64,000 bases of DNA from Streptococcus gwangjuense. GTDB taxonomy: Bacteria; Bacillota; Bacilli; Lactobacillales; Streptococcaceae. The stretch is from assembly GCF_003627155.1 (NCBI RefSeq), contig NZ_CP032621.1, positions 62,001 through 126,000 of the forward strand, in the 5' to 3' direction. Of this stretch, positions 8,575 to 17,405 are shown one piece after another. The translations under genes were made by a program, and so were the position numbers. The notes below the pieces were generated by a model that saw only the letters and a program-made list of their open reading frames with translations, did no database searches and was not told where the DNA came from. The first letter of the stretch is position 1, and each line of letters opens with the position of its first letter.

Positions 8575-9367
8575 GAATCGAGACCTTGTGTATCAAGCCC
8601 TGGAGCGAGAAAATGCCAAGGTTAAGCATGAGGGGGCAGAGGCCGTTTTATTGGTAGAGGAACTGGATAAAAAGAATGTAGTGATCTACCAAGAAGATGT
8701 CTATTTGCCGTTTGAGGGAATTGTGGATAGCCTCTTCCTGAAGCCTGGTACGTTGAATCACCAGGAGGCCCCAGCAAAAGAAGCAAAAAACTCTTTCTTT
8801 AAGCGCCAGCCTGAAACAAAACATGTAGAGAAGACTCCTGAAGAGAAAGCTAAAGCCACTTCCTTGAAACATGAAACTCCCAAACCTCGAACCTCTTCTA
8901 AACGCTCTTTTTGGGTGTATTTAGGAAGAGTTCTGGTGTTGTTTGGTCTAGTAGGAAGTCTGACACTTGCTGGCTTATCCCTTACGCTAGTTTACCATCA
9001 AGAAAAGCAACTCTCGGCCTTGTCCAAGGAACTTTCAAATCTAAAAACTATTCAGTCAAAAACAGGAGAACTAGATGCCTTTTCACGTTACTTTTTGCCA
9101 GCCCTTTACTCTGATAAAGGGAAAATGACTGATTTCGTAGCTCCTCAATTAACGATAGATAGACAAGCAGGTCAACTGCAGTCTGTGATTTTGGAATCTA
9201 GCTTGATTGTTGATGAAACAACTTATCAGCTAACCTATGTAGTGGCCGTGAAAGACGGTGAGAATAGAAGTCAGAAACGCTTGGTAGTTACTGTGAAGGA
9301 AGAACCTTCAGCACCTTACGGATTCCAGGTTATTGCTAAGCCAGAACTATCCAATTATCCAAAATAA
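8528..9367 (+). CDS. single-pass membrane protein with external domain, second VirB8/TcpC-like component
   Basis: The 279-residue protein has a cytoplasmic N-terminal domain of about 75 residues, a Lys/Glu/Pro linker, one membrane helix at about 128-155 and an external domain to the C-terminus (YFLPALYSDKGKMTDFVAPQL, then ESSLIVDETTYQLTYVVAV). The external part has the strand-rich layout of conjugation scaffold proteins. It is therefore a second candidate VirB8/TcpC-type subunit next to the 7661-8305 product; the two could work as a hetero-oligomer. The start has AAAGGAG upstream and overlaps the preceding gene. Its function is inferred only. Confidence 0.5.
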   Translation: MYRLTNLTQNTTTTYKNRDLVYQALERENAKVKHEGAEAVLLVEELDKKNVVIYQEDVYLPFEGIVDSLFLKPGTLNHQEAPAKEAKNSFFKRQPETKHVEKTPEEKAKATSLKHETPKPRTSSKRSFWVYLGRVLVLFGLVGSLTLAGLSLTLVYHQEKQLSALSKELSNLKTIQSKTGELDAFSRYFLPALYSDKGKMTDFVAPQLTIDRQAGQLQSVILESSLIVDETTYQLTYVVAVKDGENRSQKRLVVTVKEEPSAPYGFQVIAKPELSNYPK

Positions 9368-9379
9368 AGGAGGTCTTAC

Positions 9380-9898
9380 ATGGATCAAGAAAAAGTCAGT
9401 CATTCTCTGGCTTTAAAAGGAAAAGTTACTCTGGAGATGACGATACAAGCTCTGTATGCCCTCGCAAAAGCCCATTATGACAAGAAACAACATAAGGCGG
9501 CAAATCGAACTTTTGAAGGGGAGACGCTATTCAATGACTTTATGGCCACAAAATCAAAAAAAGATGTCGAGAAGTTATTAAATAGTGAAGTTCACTTGGC
9601 TAAGTTGAAGCATTACCTGGAGGAGTATAAGGTAGGTTTTACTTATCATCAAAAAGATGGTACAAACTATCTCTTCTTTGAAACAAAAAATCGCACCTTG
9701 GTAGAAAAGGCTCTCAAAGAGATGTTGGCAGATATCACGAAAAGCCCAGAAAAATTGGAAGAGTTTGCGAAAAAGGTGCTGAAGAAACCACATGAAATGA
9801 CTCCTGAAGATAAAATCAATTACTATAAGACAAATAAGGTCTATAAAGGAACGATGCCAGTAGTTACGAAGGAGATTGGGAAGGAGAAGACACGATGA
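9380..9898 (+). CDS. PcfB-like (DUF3801) relaxosome adaptor
   Basis: The 172-residue soluble basic protein resembles the DUF3801/PcfB family. These proteins bind the relaxosome and present it to the coupling protein. Support includes the length, the N-terminal helical region (MTIQALYALAKAHYD), the central EEYKVGFTYH segment, the Lys-rich C-terminus, and above all its position immediately before and overlapping virD4 (ATGA at 9895-9898), where pcfB sits in pCF10-type systems. An AAGGAGG lies upstream of the start. Confidence 0.7.
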   Translation: MDQEKVSHSLALKGKVTLEMTIQALYALAKAHYDKKQHKAANRTFEGETLFNDFMATKSKKDVEKLLNSEVHLAKLKHYLEEYKVGFTYHQKDGTNYLFFETKNRTLVEKALKEMLADITKSPEKLEEFAKKVLKKPHEMTPEDKINYYKTNKVYKGTMPVVTKEIGKEKTR

Positions 9899-11694
9899 TT
9901 AGAAAACCTATATGGCCCTACCTGGTGGTGGGGCTATTTTCATTTGTTATTTTCCAGTCCTTTTACCATTACTACCAACTTTCGACTGCAGCAGTGCCTT
10001 TCATGGGAATGTTGCGGCTTCGTTGGTTGATAGAACACTGGGAACGCTTCTCTTTTGGTGTTTTCTTTGATTCAGGAGCCTTATATGCAGGGTTGATCGG
10101 ATTCGGCCTCCCACTGCTTGTCTATGCTTCTATGGATAAGAATTTATATCGTCAGGGAGAAGAGCAAGGTAGTGCTCGTTTTGCGACTTTGAAGGAAATG
10201 AGACGGTTTGAAGACGTTGATTTTGAGAAGAATATGATTTTTTCAAAACAAGTTAAAATGGGCTTATTTAACTTTCGCTTAGCCTACAATGTTCAGCTCA
10301 ATAAAAATGTGATTGTCATTGGTCTTCCAGGAGATGGTAAAACCTTTACTTTTGTATTGCCAAATTTAATGCAGATGAACTCAAACTTTGTTGTGACGGA
10401 TCCTAAAGGAAACCTGGTACACGAAGTTGGGAAGATGCTTGAGAAAACTGGCTATGCCGTTAAAATCTTTGATTTGATTCGGCTCAAGAATTCAGATCGG
10501 TTTAATCCTTTTCATTACATGAAGTCTGAGCTAGATATTGATCGTATTTCTGAAGCAATTACTGAGGGAACAAAGAAGAGTGAGCATACTGGAGAAGACT
10601 TCTGGGTTCAAGCAGAGTTGATGCTGCAACGTGCATTGATTGGTTATCTCTATTTTGACTCTAAGGATCCTGAAACTGGAGTCCAGTTATATATGCCAAA
10701 CCTAGGCCACGTTGCGGATCTATTAAGAAATATGTATCGAGAGGATCCAGATGTACCAAGCCCTGTCGAGCAGATGTTTGAAGAACTGAACGAACATCAA
10801 CCTAACAACTATGCTTATAAACAGTGGAAATTATTCCAAAATTTCAGAGGCGAGACAAGAAACAGTGTGGTAGCGATTTTGTCTTCTCGTTATTCTATCT
10901 TCGACCACGAAGATGTCCGAAACTTGATTAGTGAGGATACCATGGAAATGGATACCTGGAATACGAAAAAGACAGCTGTTTTTATTGCTATTCCTGAAAC
11001 CAATAACGCCTTTAATTTTCTTTCCTCAATCTTGTTTGCGATTGGTTTTGAGGTTCTTACACATAAGGCTGATGATATCTTGCAAGGGAAAGTACCTGGC
11101 TACAGTAGAAAAAATCTTCGCCACATTCAATTTATCTTCGATGAGTTTGCACAAATTGGCCGTATTCCAAACTTCGCCCAGGTCCTCTCTTCTATTCGTA
11201 GTCGTGAGATGTCTATTAAGATTATCATCCAAGCTGTCAATCAGCTAGAATCACTTTATAAAAGTGATTGGAAGACCATCTTTAATAACTGTGCTACTCA
11301 CCTATTTTTAGGGACAAATGACAAGGATACGATGGAATACTATTCTACAAGGTCAGGTAAGCAGACTATACGCACTCGATCCACCTCAAAATCGCATAGT
11401 TATCGTAATGGATCATCAAGTGAAAATAAACAAATTCAAGGCCGTCCCCTTCTAACTCCAGATGAAGTCGCAAGAATTGGGGTAGAAGAAGGATTGGTCT
11501 TTATTTCTAAACAAAATGTCTTCAGAGATAAAAAAGCAAGTGTCTATGATCATCCTAGAAAAGATGAGATTGCAAGTTCCCCTGAAGACAAAGAAAACTG
11601 GTACGAATACACTCGAAAAGGAACAGACATCGACGGCTTGCTTTTATATGCCAACGATTTGACTCCGCAGCTAAAAGAGTTATTCGTGGCCTAA
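9895..11694 (+). CDS. VirD4/TraG-type coupling protein (PcfC-like)
   Basis: This membrane-anchored ATPase links the relaxase-DNA complex to the secretion channel. The 599-residue product has two N-terminal membrane helices (about 8-27 and 61-80), Walker A GLPGDGKT at 143-150, VVTDPKGNL soon after, and the Walker B IFDEFAQIG with Asp416-Glu417, followed by the conserved IIIQAVNQLES stretch (sensor region). The length is normal for a Firmicute coupling protein. It overlaps the PcfB-like gene by four bases, indicating coupled translation and probably physical partnership. Confidence 0.95.
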   Translation: MIRKPIWPYLVVGLFSFVIFQSFYHYYQLSTAAVPFMGMLRLRWLIEHWERFSFGVFFDSGALYAGLIGFGLPLLVYASMDKNLYRQGEEQGSARFATLKEMRRFEDVDFEKNMIFSKQVKMGLFNFRLAYNVQLNKNVIVIGLPGDGKTFTFVLPNLMQMNSNFVVTDPKGNLVHEVGKMLEKTGYAVKIFDLIRLKNSDRFNPFHYMKSELDIDRISEAITEGTKKSEHTGEDFWVQAELMLQRALIGYLYFDSKDPETGVQLYMPNLGHVADLLRNMYREDPDVPSPVEQMFEELNEHQPNNYAYKQWKLFQNFRGETRNSVVAILSSRYSIFDHEDVRNLISEDTMEMDTWNTKKTAVFIAIPETNNAFNFLSSILFAIGFEVLTHKADDILQGKVPGYSRKNLRHIQFIFDEFAQIGRIPNFAQVLSSIRSREMSIKIIIQAVNQLESLYKSDWKTIFNNCATHLFLGTNDKDTMEYYSTRSGKQTIRTRSTSKSHSYRNGSSSENKQIQGRPLLTPDEVARIGVEEGLVFISKQNVFRDKKASVYDHPRKDEIASSPEDKENWYEYTRKGTDIDGLLLYANDLTPQLKELFVA

Positions 11695-11714
11695 CATACA
11701 GAAAGGATAGTAGG

Positions 11715-11978
11715 ATGGAAACACCTAAAACACAATTAGGATACCTGGAGAGTATCTCGCAGGTTCTAGCATTAAAGCTAGAAAATTTAGCCACAGAACG
11801 TTATGCTATTTGGCAGCTACTTATACAGGCAGATGAGGAGAGTTTTTATCAATTAGCTCCTCATCTTTTTGTGACAACGAATCAGGAAGATCCATTAGTT
11901 GTTAGTGAACTAGATGCAACTCCTGAGGGTTATCTTTTATTCAAGGAATTGGTCGAGGAGGAAACAGGATGGTTTTAA
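11715..11978 (+). CDS. small uncharacterised ICE protein
   Basis: This 87-residue acidic protein (first part TQLGYLESISQVLALKLENL) is probably helical, with no membrane segment, signal or recognisable motif. GAAAGGAT precedes the ATG. It lies between virD4 and the large primase-like gene and overlaps the latter by 10 bases, so it is part of the same transcript. A role next to the coupling protein or the DNA-processing protein is plausible, but nothing in the sequence proves it. Confidence 0.5.
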   Translation: METPKTQLGYLESISQVLALKLENLATERYAIWQLLIQADEESFYQLAPHLFVTTNQEDPLVVSELDATPEGYLLFKELVEEETGWF

Positions 11979-14900
11979 CAAAAGCACAGGCAAAATCGCT
12001 GGATATTTTAGAAGTAGCTCGTAGTCTCGGAATGGAAATGAAGAGAAAGTCACACCGAGAGTATTACTGGGCCGAGCATGACTCGTTTAAGATTGATACT
12101 GTGAAAAATACCTGGCATTGGTATTCTCAAAACCTATTTGGCGATACTATCAATCTCGTGCAACAAATGCAAAATGTCAGCTATAAAGATGCTATGGTAT
12201 TCTTGGAGACAGGTTCCTTTCCTGAAGCAAAACCAGTAGAGGAAGCGCGAAAACCCTTCAACTATACACTAGCGCCTTACGAACAACCATTTGTGGAGGC
12301 GAGAGCCTATCTTAAGGAGATTAGAGGTCTCTCTGATGATACAATCGACTTCTTCCTTGAGAAGGGAGTAATTGCTCAAGCTAAACGTAAGGACAAAGAG
12401 GGCGTTATAGAAGACGTATTAGTTTTTAAATACTTGGATAGAAATCAGCAACTGGTAGGTGCGAGCCTTCAGGGACTTGTTCCTGATCAAGAACGTCATC
12501 CAGGTAAGGGCTACTTGAAACAAATCATGTATCAATCAGAGGCTATCAGTGGCTTAAACGTTTCTATAGGCTCTCCTGAGCGTTTAATTGTGACAGAGGC
12601 ACCAATTGACCTTATGAGCTATTATGAGCTTCATAAGGGCGAATTAAACGATGTTCGACTAGTTGCGATGGAAGGATTGAAAGAGGGAGTATTATCCCAC
12701 TATGTTCTTGAAATGTTACAGGATCGAGGGGAGATTGCGATGGATGAAAGGGATTATACCAAGTCTAGCGAACTAACACGTACCTCGAGATTCCTATCTG
12801 TTGCAGCGGAAACCTCCACACTTTTCCAAGATCACAAATACGATGATCTCATCACGTTGGCAGTTGATCGTGATAAAGCAGGTACAGACTTTATCACCAA
12901 ACTACGGGAGAAGAAAATCCCAGTTATCGATGCAAGACCACCACAACGTGAAGGTCAGGAGAAGACAGACTGGAATGAGATTCTGAGGCAGGAAAAACAA
13001 ATGGAGAAGACTGAGGAAATTCACTCATCAAGTTCTTTTCCTGATACCAGCCACCTTTCTCCTGAAGATGCAGCGTGGTTGAAGGAAAACTGGAATAATA
13101 TAGGTTTTTCAGTAGAGCCTAGAAAACAAATGGTTATTGATTCGGACAAAACAGTGACCTATGAAAAACCTTCCAATCCTCTTGGAGATGGTAGGGAGCC
13201 CAAAAAACAAATTCAGAGCACAGAAAAAGCTCCTGAGAGTTCCCAGGAGCAAATGAATGATAGGGCCAGTGGTGGAGAGGGCTATTCACAGCATGATGCT
13301 GTAGGCAGTGCCGAACCTGAAGCTGAATTATCAGCAACCTTTGAGCAAACTGTTGCCAGTCACCCGACATCACCCTATCGTTACTTACATTTTAGCACAA
13401 CTTTTGAGGAAGTGCAACGAAGACAATCGAAATACCATCCAATTACAGCTGATGATTTGAAAAGAATGAATCAGTACGCTGGTTCTATTCAGAAATCATC
13501 TCAATGGTATTTAGAGGAATTAGCGAATAGTAAAATCTATTATTTCTATTCCAATAATGGAGAGGTGAGTTTGCTAGATGTTAATTTTAAACGAGAAAAC
13601 TTTTTACACTTAACAGGAATCAGGCCAGTTGTTCCAGGTAGGAATGCTGGAGATTTTGTAGTCGATTTTGCTGAGGGAAGGGGAGACTATAATCAAATAC
13701 TGGTTAGTAATAGTCTAAAAGAAAAATTACAAGTTATTCCTATGCTAGAGGATATTCTTGATCCTAAATCGTTTGTTTTGGATAACTTAGACGAAGTGAG
13801 AATTGCGCAACGACTTAACTTTTCAGAAGCTATCAAGAGTAAAGACGAGGATTTCTTGCTTCTTTTCAAAGATATAGGAGAAGAACGTGTCCCTGCATCT
13901 CTCATGAAAATCAAGAGAGATCTAAAAGTTGATGTAGAGAAAACTAAGGAAAAAGTTATACTTGCTGTCTTTCGTGAACGTGATGGTAATATTGAACAGT
14001 TGTCTATCAATGAGGATTATGTCAAGGATAGAGGAAATGAGTTGCAAACCATTTTGAAAGATGGCTTGTTTGAAGAAATCAAGCTTGATACAACTAAGGG
14101 AATTGAACAAATAACTCCTGAAAACACACTGAATGGCTTACTACTTGATTCAGCTATGTTTACTCAAGTCCTAGATACTGTCTATAATTTAGGTGTGCCA
14201 GGTGACATCTCAAAAACTCCAGAAGAATTTCATCAAGCCTGGAATCAGTATCTTGACTATGCGAAACGGTACAATGATAAATTTGACCAGATTGTTGCTG
14301 CAGCTGGAGAAGATCATCTTCTAGACACAAATTCAGATTTTTATAAAGAATGGAAACAAGATCATATCTATAAAGAAAACTACCATGTACGCCTTCAATG
14401 GGCTGAGGAGCGCCCAGATGGGCCTAAATTGCCCTTTAAAGAAACAGATCTGATATCTTATCAAGATTTTGCTAGAGAGCTTTACAAGGCCAATCAGAGC
14501 TTCTATCCGTTACATCAGGAAGGACTAAAACAAGTGACTGATGGTCGCCCAGAAGGTTACATCTCTCCAACTAAGATCCAGTTTAGTATCTACGCTCCCG
14601 ATGGTGAACTGATCCAGGATGGCATCCGTTACGATATTGGGAATGAGATTAACCCAATCGCTCACAAAGGAAGACTTGGAACACGAGAAATGAGAGAGTA
14701 CCCAGAATTGATGAAGATAGATGGGGCCATATTCACTCCGTATCATCTGGAGAGATTGGCGAGTGAGTTAGATATTTCTCAGTTCAGTTACGCTTTAGAA
14801 GATACTCTTTACGCAGATCAACTTCTATCCCAACTCCCATTTGGAGATTTGGAAAATAGTCCAATTGGATTTACAGATAGTAGTCATGATGGTCGCCTTG

Positions 14901-16306
14901 GATTTATCTCTTTTGATGGAATGGATAGTGTTGAGGTCGAAAATCTATCTGCTTGGTTTGAGAAGTTGGGAGTCAAAGACTCACCTATGGAACAATTGGC
15001 CCTTATTGAAAAATGGCAAAAAGAAATCAAAGGTTTATCAGAAAAAGTTGAACAAACGATCTCCACAGTCCGAGAAGAATTTGAGAAATCACAAGAGGAA
15101 GAAATCAAACTAGAAGAACAAGGCTACAACAAGCAGGAGTTGGAACATGATGCGGATGCTGATGGTGTTTCTGATGAGGAGGAGTTGCTTCAGGGAACGA
15201 ATCCGTATGATTTTAGATCGAAACCAGGTTCTAAACCAGAGGGCGAGGAGAGTCTACAAGCGGACGAAGTTGTGTTAGCAGCTGGCAGTCTTGCAGTCGC
15301 AGATTTTATTCAAAATAAAGATATGGCAGGATTAAGTCGTCATTTTAAAGAAGGGATTAAGGAGTTTCTGGATTCAGATAAGTACAAAGACTATCTAACG
15401 AAAATGAGCCAACTAAATAATTATTCTAATCGCAACTTACGCTTAATTCTTGCACAAAATCCTGAAGCAAGGCAAGTAGCTTCTTTCAAGCAGTGGAAAG
15501 AAAACTTTGGTCGCTATGTGAAAAAAGGTGAGAAGGCTTTACGTATTTTTAAACCTATGACGAAGATCAAAAATGATGAGAATAACCAACCAATATTGGA
15601 TAAAAATGGGAAACCAGAAACAGTTACATTCTTTGGTTTGGTACCAGTTTTTGATGTTAGTCAGACAGAAGGAAAGGAGATGCCAAAAGCTGCAGAAGTG
15701 AAAGAACAGCTGACTGATTTGGACTATGCAAATCTTTACCGTGCCCTGATGGCTATTGCAAAAGAAAATGATGTATCGGTTCGATTTGAGGAGATGGAAA
15801 ATAATAAACATGGATATTATTCTGTCCCAGAAAATCAAATTGTTTTACGTAGTAATGAGATGAACAAGGCTCAAATTATTAAAACTTTCTTACATGAGAT
15901 GGCTCATGCAGAGTTGCATCATGCAGATAATCCTCAAAAAGAAAATCTAACTAGAAGCACTGCTGAACTCCAGGCTGAAAGTGTTGCTTATGTTGTTTCT
16001 TCATACTATGGTATTGATACGTCAGAGTACTCCTTTAACTATCTATCTGGGTGGTCTGCTGATAAGGAGACACTTGCTGATTTAGAAGCACAGTTAGATA
16101 TTGTCCAACAAGAAGCTAAAAGTTTAATGGTTCGGATGGATCAAGCATTGGAACAATTAAGATTGAGTCAGGAGAAACAAACGAAGCGTAGTTTTGAACA
16201 AAAACTGGAGAAGTTTAAAGATCAGAGCAAGCAGGCTGTCGAAGATCACAAGCAGGAGTTGAAAGCAGATGCACAATCAAAAAAAGAGAAGGGTTTCTCG
16301 AAATGA
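11969..16306 (+). CDS. large ICE DNA-processing fusion: zinc-less primase-like/TOPRIM, ArdC-like and metallopeptidase-like domains
   Basis: The 1445-residue product has several recognisable modules. Residues 5-75 have the layout of a CHC2 primase zinc finger but lack the Cys residues. Residues about 95-330 match DUF3991/TOPRIM: Glu210 in VTEAPIDL and Asp300/Asp302 in AVDRDKAG. A long region of unknown type follows. At 1061 is a calcium-binding-type DADADGVSDEEE repeat. At about 1120-1260 is an ArdC-like N-terminal ssDNA-binding domain (KMSQLNNYSNRNL), then HEMAHAELHH at 1309, a zinc metallopeptidase-type motif. A coiled tail ends the protein. It probably handles the transferred single strand and protects it in the recipient. 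It is LtrC-like in arrangement. Confidence 0.75.
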   Translation: MVLTKAQAKSLDILEVARSLGMEMKRKSHREYYWAEHDSFKIDTVKNTWHWYSQNLFGDTINLVQQMQNVSYKDAMVFLETGSFPEAKPVEEARKPFNYTLAPYEQPFVEARAYLKEIRGLSDDTIDFFLEKGVIAQAKRKDKEGVIEDVLVFKYLDRNQQLVGASLQGLVPDQERHPGKGYLKQIMYQSEAISGLNVSIGSPERLIVTEAPIDLMSYYELHKGELNDVRLVAMEGLKEGVLSHYVLEMLQDRGEIAMDERDYTKSSELTRTSRFLSVAAETSTLFQDHKYDDLITLAVDRDKAGTDFITKLREKKIPVIDARPPQREGQEKTDWNEILRQEKQMEKTEEIHSSSSFPDTSHLSPEDAAWLKENWNNIGFSVEPRKQMVIDSDKTVTYEKPSNPLGDGREPKKQIQSTEKAPESSQEQMNDRASGGEGYSQHDAVGSAEPEAELSATFEQTVASHPTSPYRYLHFSTTFEEVQRRQSKYHPITADDLKRMNQYAGSIQKSSQWYLEELANSKIYYFYSNNGEVSLLDVNFKRENFLHLTGIRPVVPGRNAGDFVVDFAEGRGDYNQILVSNSLKEKLQVIPMLEDILDPKSFVLDNLDEVRIAQRLNFSEAIKSKDEDFLLLFKDIGEERVPASLMKIKRDLKVDVEKTKEKVILAVFRERDGNIEQLSINEDYVKDRGNELQTILKDGLFEEIKLDTTKGIEQITPENTLNGLLLDSAMFTQVLDTVYNLGVPGDISKTPEEFHQAWNQYLDYAKRYNDKFDQIVAAAGEDHLLDTNSDFYKEWKQDHIYKENYHVRLQWAEERPDGPKLPFKETDLISYQDFARELYKANQSFYPLHQEGLKQVTDGRPEGYISPTKIQFSIYAPDGELIQDGIRYDIGNEINPIAHKGRLGTREMREYPELMKIDGAIFTPYHLERLASELDISQFSYALEDTLYADQLLSQLPFGDLENSPIGFTDSSHDGRLGFISFDGMDSVEVENLSAWFEKLGVKDSPMEQLALIEKWQKEIKGLSEKVEQTISTVREEFEKSQEEEIKLEEQGYNKQELEHDADADGVSDEEELLQGTNPYDFRSKPGSKPEGEESLQADEVVLAAGSLAVADFIQNKDMAGLSRHFKEGIKEFLDSDKYKDYLTKMSQLNNYSNRNLRLILAQNPEARQVASFKQWKENFGRYVKKGEKALRIFKPMTKIKNDENNQPILDKNGKPETVTFFGLVPVFDVSQTEGKEMPKAAEVKEQLTDLDYANLYRALMAIAKENDVSVRFEEMENNKHGYYSVPENQIVLRSNEMNKAQIIKTFLHEMAHAELHHADNPQKENLTRSTAELQAESVAYVVSSYYGIDTSEYSFNYLSGWSADKETLADLEAQLDIVQQEAKSLMVRMDQALEQLRLSQEKQTKRSFEQKLEKFKDQSKQAVEDHKQELKADAQSKKEKGFSK

Positions 16307-16380
16307 CCGAACGGGACACCCCAAATAAACCCAAGGTCAAATTAAAAACAAATCATCATCAAGGAGGACAACACTCATGA
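16303..16380 (+). CDS. 25-codon ORF bridging two ICE genes with stop/start overlaps at both ends
   Basis: ATG at 16303 overlaps the stop of the 1445-residue gene (ATGA), and its own TGA at 16378-16380 overlaps the ATG of the next gene (16377). The peptide is basic and polar (starts MTERDTPNKPKVKLK, then His/Gly-rich). GAGAAGGG lies upstream. The double overlap suggests it is translated and serves to couple ribosomes onto the next gene, although AAGGAGG before 16377 also gives that gene its own site. Its function as a peptide is unknown. Confidence 0.45.
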   Translation: MTERDTPNKPKVKLKTNHHQGGQHS

Positions 16381-16793
16381 CTAATGAACAAGAAGAACAA
16401 CTGATTATCATCCTTTCAGACTTTATTCCAATCATGGATGGAGACAGAGTTCAAGGAGTATTGCCAAACGCTAAAGACTTGACTCGCCAAAAAGTTCTGG
16501 AGCAACTAGAGGAAGAACAGTCTCAACTACCTGAAGGAGATCCTGCTCTTTTGGAGTGGGAAGAAGAAAATATTGAGCTACTCAAGATGATTACAGATGA
16601 AGAATTTCAAGCTGTACTCACTGAAAAAATCTTACTGACAGAAATACAAATTGGGCAGTCTATTTTCCAGCCTCTAACTACTCAACAACTTTCTGTCCTA
16701 GCTGAAAAGTTGCAAGGTCAGAAAGAAAAAAGTGTAGAAAATAGTGATAAGCAATCATCTATTTTCAAAAACATCTTCAGTTGGTTACGATAA
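16377..16793 (+). CDS. uncharacterised acidic ICE protein
   Basis: This 138-residue, strongly acidic, mostly helical protein (LEQLEEEQSQLPEGDPALLE) ends in a short amphipathic stretch, IFKNIFSWLR. No membrane helix or known motif is visible. AAGGAGGACAA precedes the ATG. It is the last gene before the terminator and candidate oriT, and so closes the conjugation transcript. Acidic small proteins near oriT can be regulators or DNA mimics, but nothing here shows that. Confidence 0.5.
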   Translation: MTNEQEEQLIIILSDFIPIMDGDRVQGVLPNAKDLTRQKVLEQLEEEQSQLPEGDPALLEWEEENIELLKMITDEEFQAVLTEKILLTEIQIGQSIFQPLTTQQLSVLAEKLQGQKEKSVENSDKQSSIFKNIFSWLR

Positions 16794-16829
16794 ATTGTTA
16801 GAAGTTGTACTCCAAAAGATATAAGAAAG

Positions 16830-17012
16830 GGGCTTGGGGATTTCCCCAAAACTGAGAAAATCAAGAAGGAAAACTGCAGGGTTCTCCTTCTCTGATTTTT
16901 TTTAAATTTCGCAAATGGATATCCATTTGCTACGCTTGCCACAAGGAAGTCAGGGGATGATGCCTGGTCAGAAAATGCCAGAGCCTTTGAGAGAAAGAGG
17001 ATAAAAAAAATA
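16830..17012 (+). other. candidate origin of transfer (oriT)
   Basis: This non-coding stretch lies directly upstream of mobC and the relaxase and is dense in inverted repeats: TTGGGG-ATTT-CCCCAA (16834-16849), the terminator hairpin, a perfect 20-bp palindrome with arms GCAAATGGAT and ATCCATTTGC (16911-16930), then CTTG-CCA-CAAG, and CAGG/CCTG and CTGG/CCAG pairs up to about 16983. Origins of transfer usually sit beside mobC and relaxase genes and consist of such repeats next to the nick site. The nick site itself cannot be read from the sequence; the stretch just right of the palindrome is the best candidate. Confidence 0.6.
16859..16903 (+). terminator. intrinsic terminator closing the conjugation operon
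   Basis: The left arm AATCAAGAAGGAAAAC pairs with GTTCTCCTTCTCTGATT with one bulge and one mismatch, around a loop near TGCAGG, followed by eight T. It separates the transfer genes from the mob genes. Confidence 0.7.
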
Positions 17013-17405
17013 ATGCAGAAACGAGAAAATAGAAAACGCTATATACAAAAATTGATACGACTAACACCAGAGGAAGATCGTCAAATTAAAACGGCGATGG
17101 CCCAAATGGGAGTTCCATCTTTTCAATACTATGCGAAGAATCAACTGGTACAAGGGAAGGTGGTTCAAATTGATTTTTCTGAATTGAAAGACCTTCGAGT
17201 TGCTATCAATCGAGTGGGCACGAACATCAACCAAATTGCCAAGCATGCTAACGAAAATCAAGGGGTTACGACAGAGGAAGTAGCACAAGTTATTGACTAT
17301 CTATCTGAGTTGAAAGAGATGGTAGCTGCCAAACTTTCTAGCGCAGAGAAGAAAAGTTTACAGGAGCGAAAAGTAAAAACTATAAGGACGTATGACGAAT
17401 GGTAG
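17013..17405 (+). CDS. mobC: MobC-like relaxosome accessory protein
   Basis: The 130-residue basic protein has a ribbon-helix-helix-like start (RYIQKLIRLTPEEDRQIKTA) and the conserved MobC segment (LRVAINRVGTNINQIAKHAN). MobC proteins bind oriT, help the relaxase melt the nick region, and often repress the mob promoter. It overlaps the relaxase start by seven bases and follows the candidate oriT, as expected. GAGAAAGAGG precedes the ATG at a rather long distance. Confidence 0.9.
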   Translation: MQKRENRKRYIQKLIRLTPEEDRQIKTAMAQMGVPSFQYYAKNQLVQGKVVQIDFSELKDLRVAINRVGTNINQIAKHANENQGVTTEEVAQVIDYLSELKEMVAAKLSSAEKKSLQERKVKTIRTYDEW

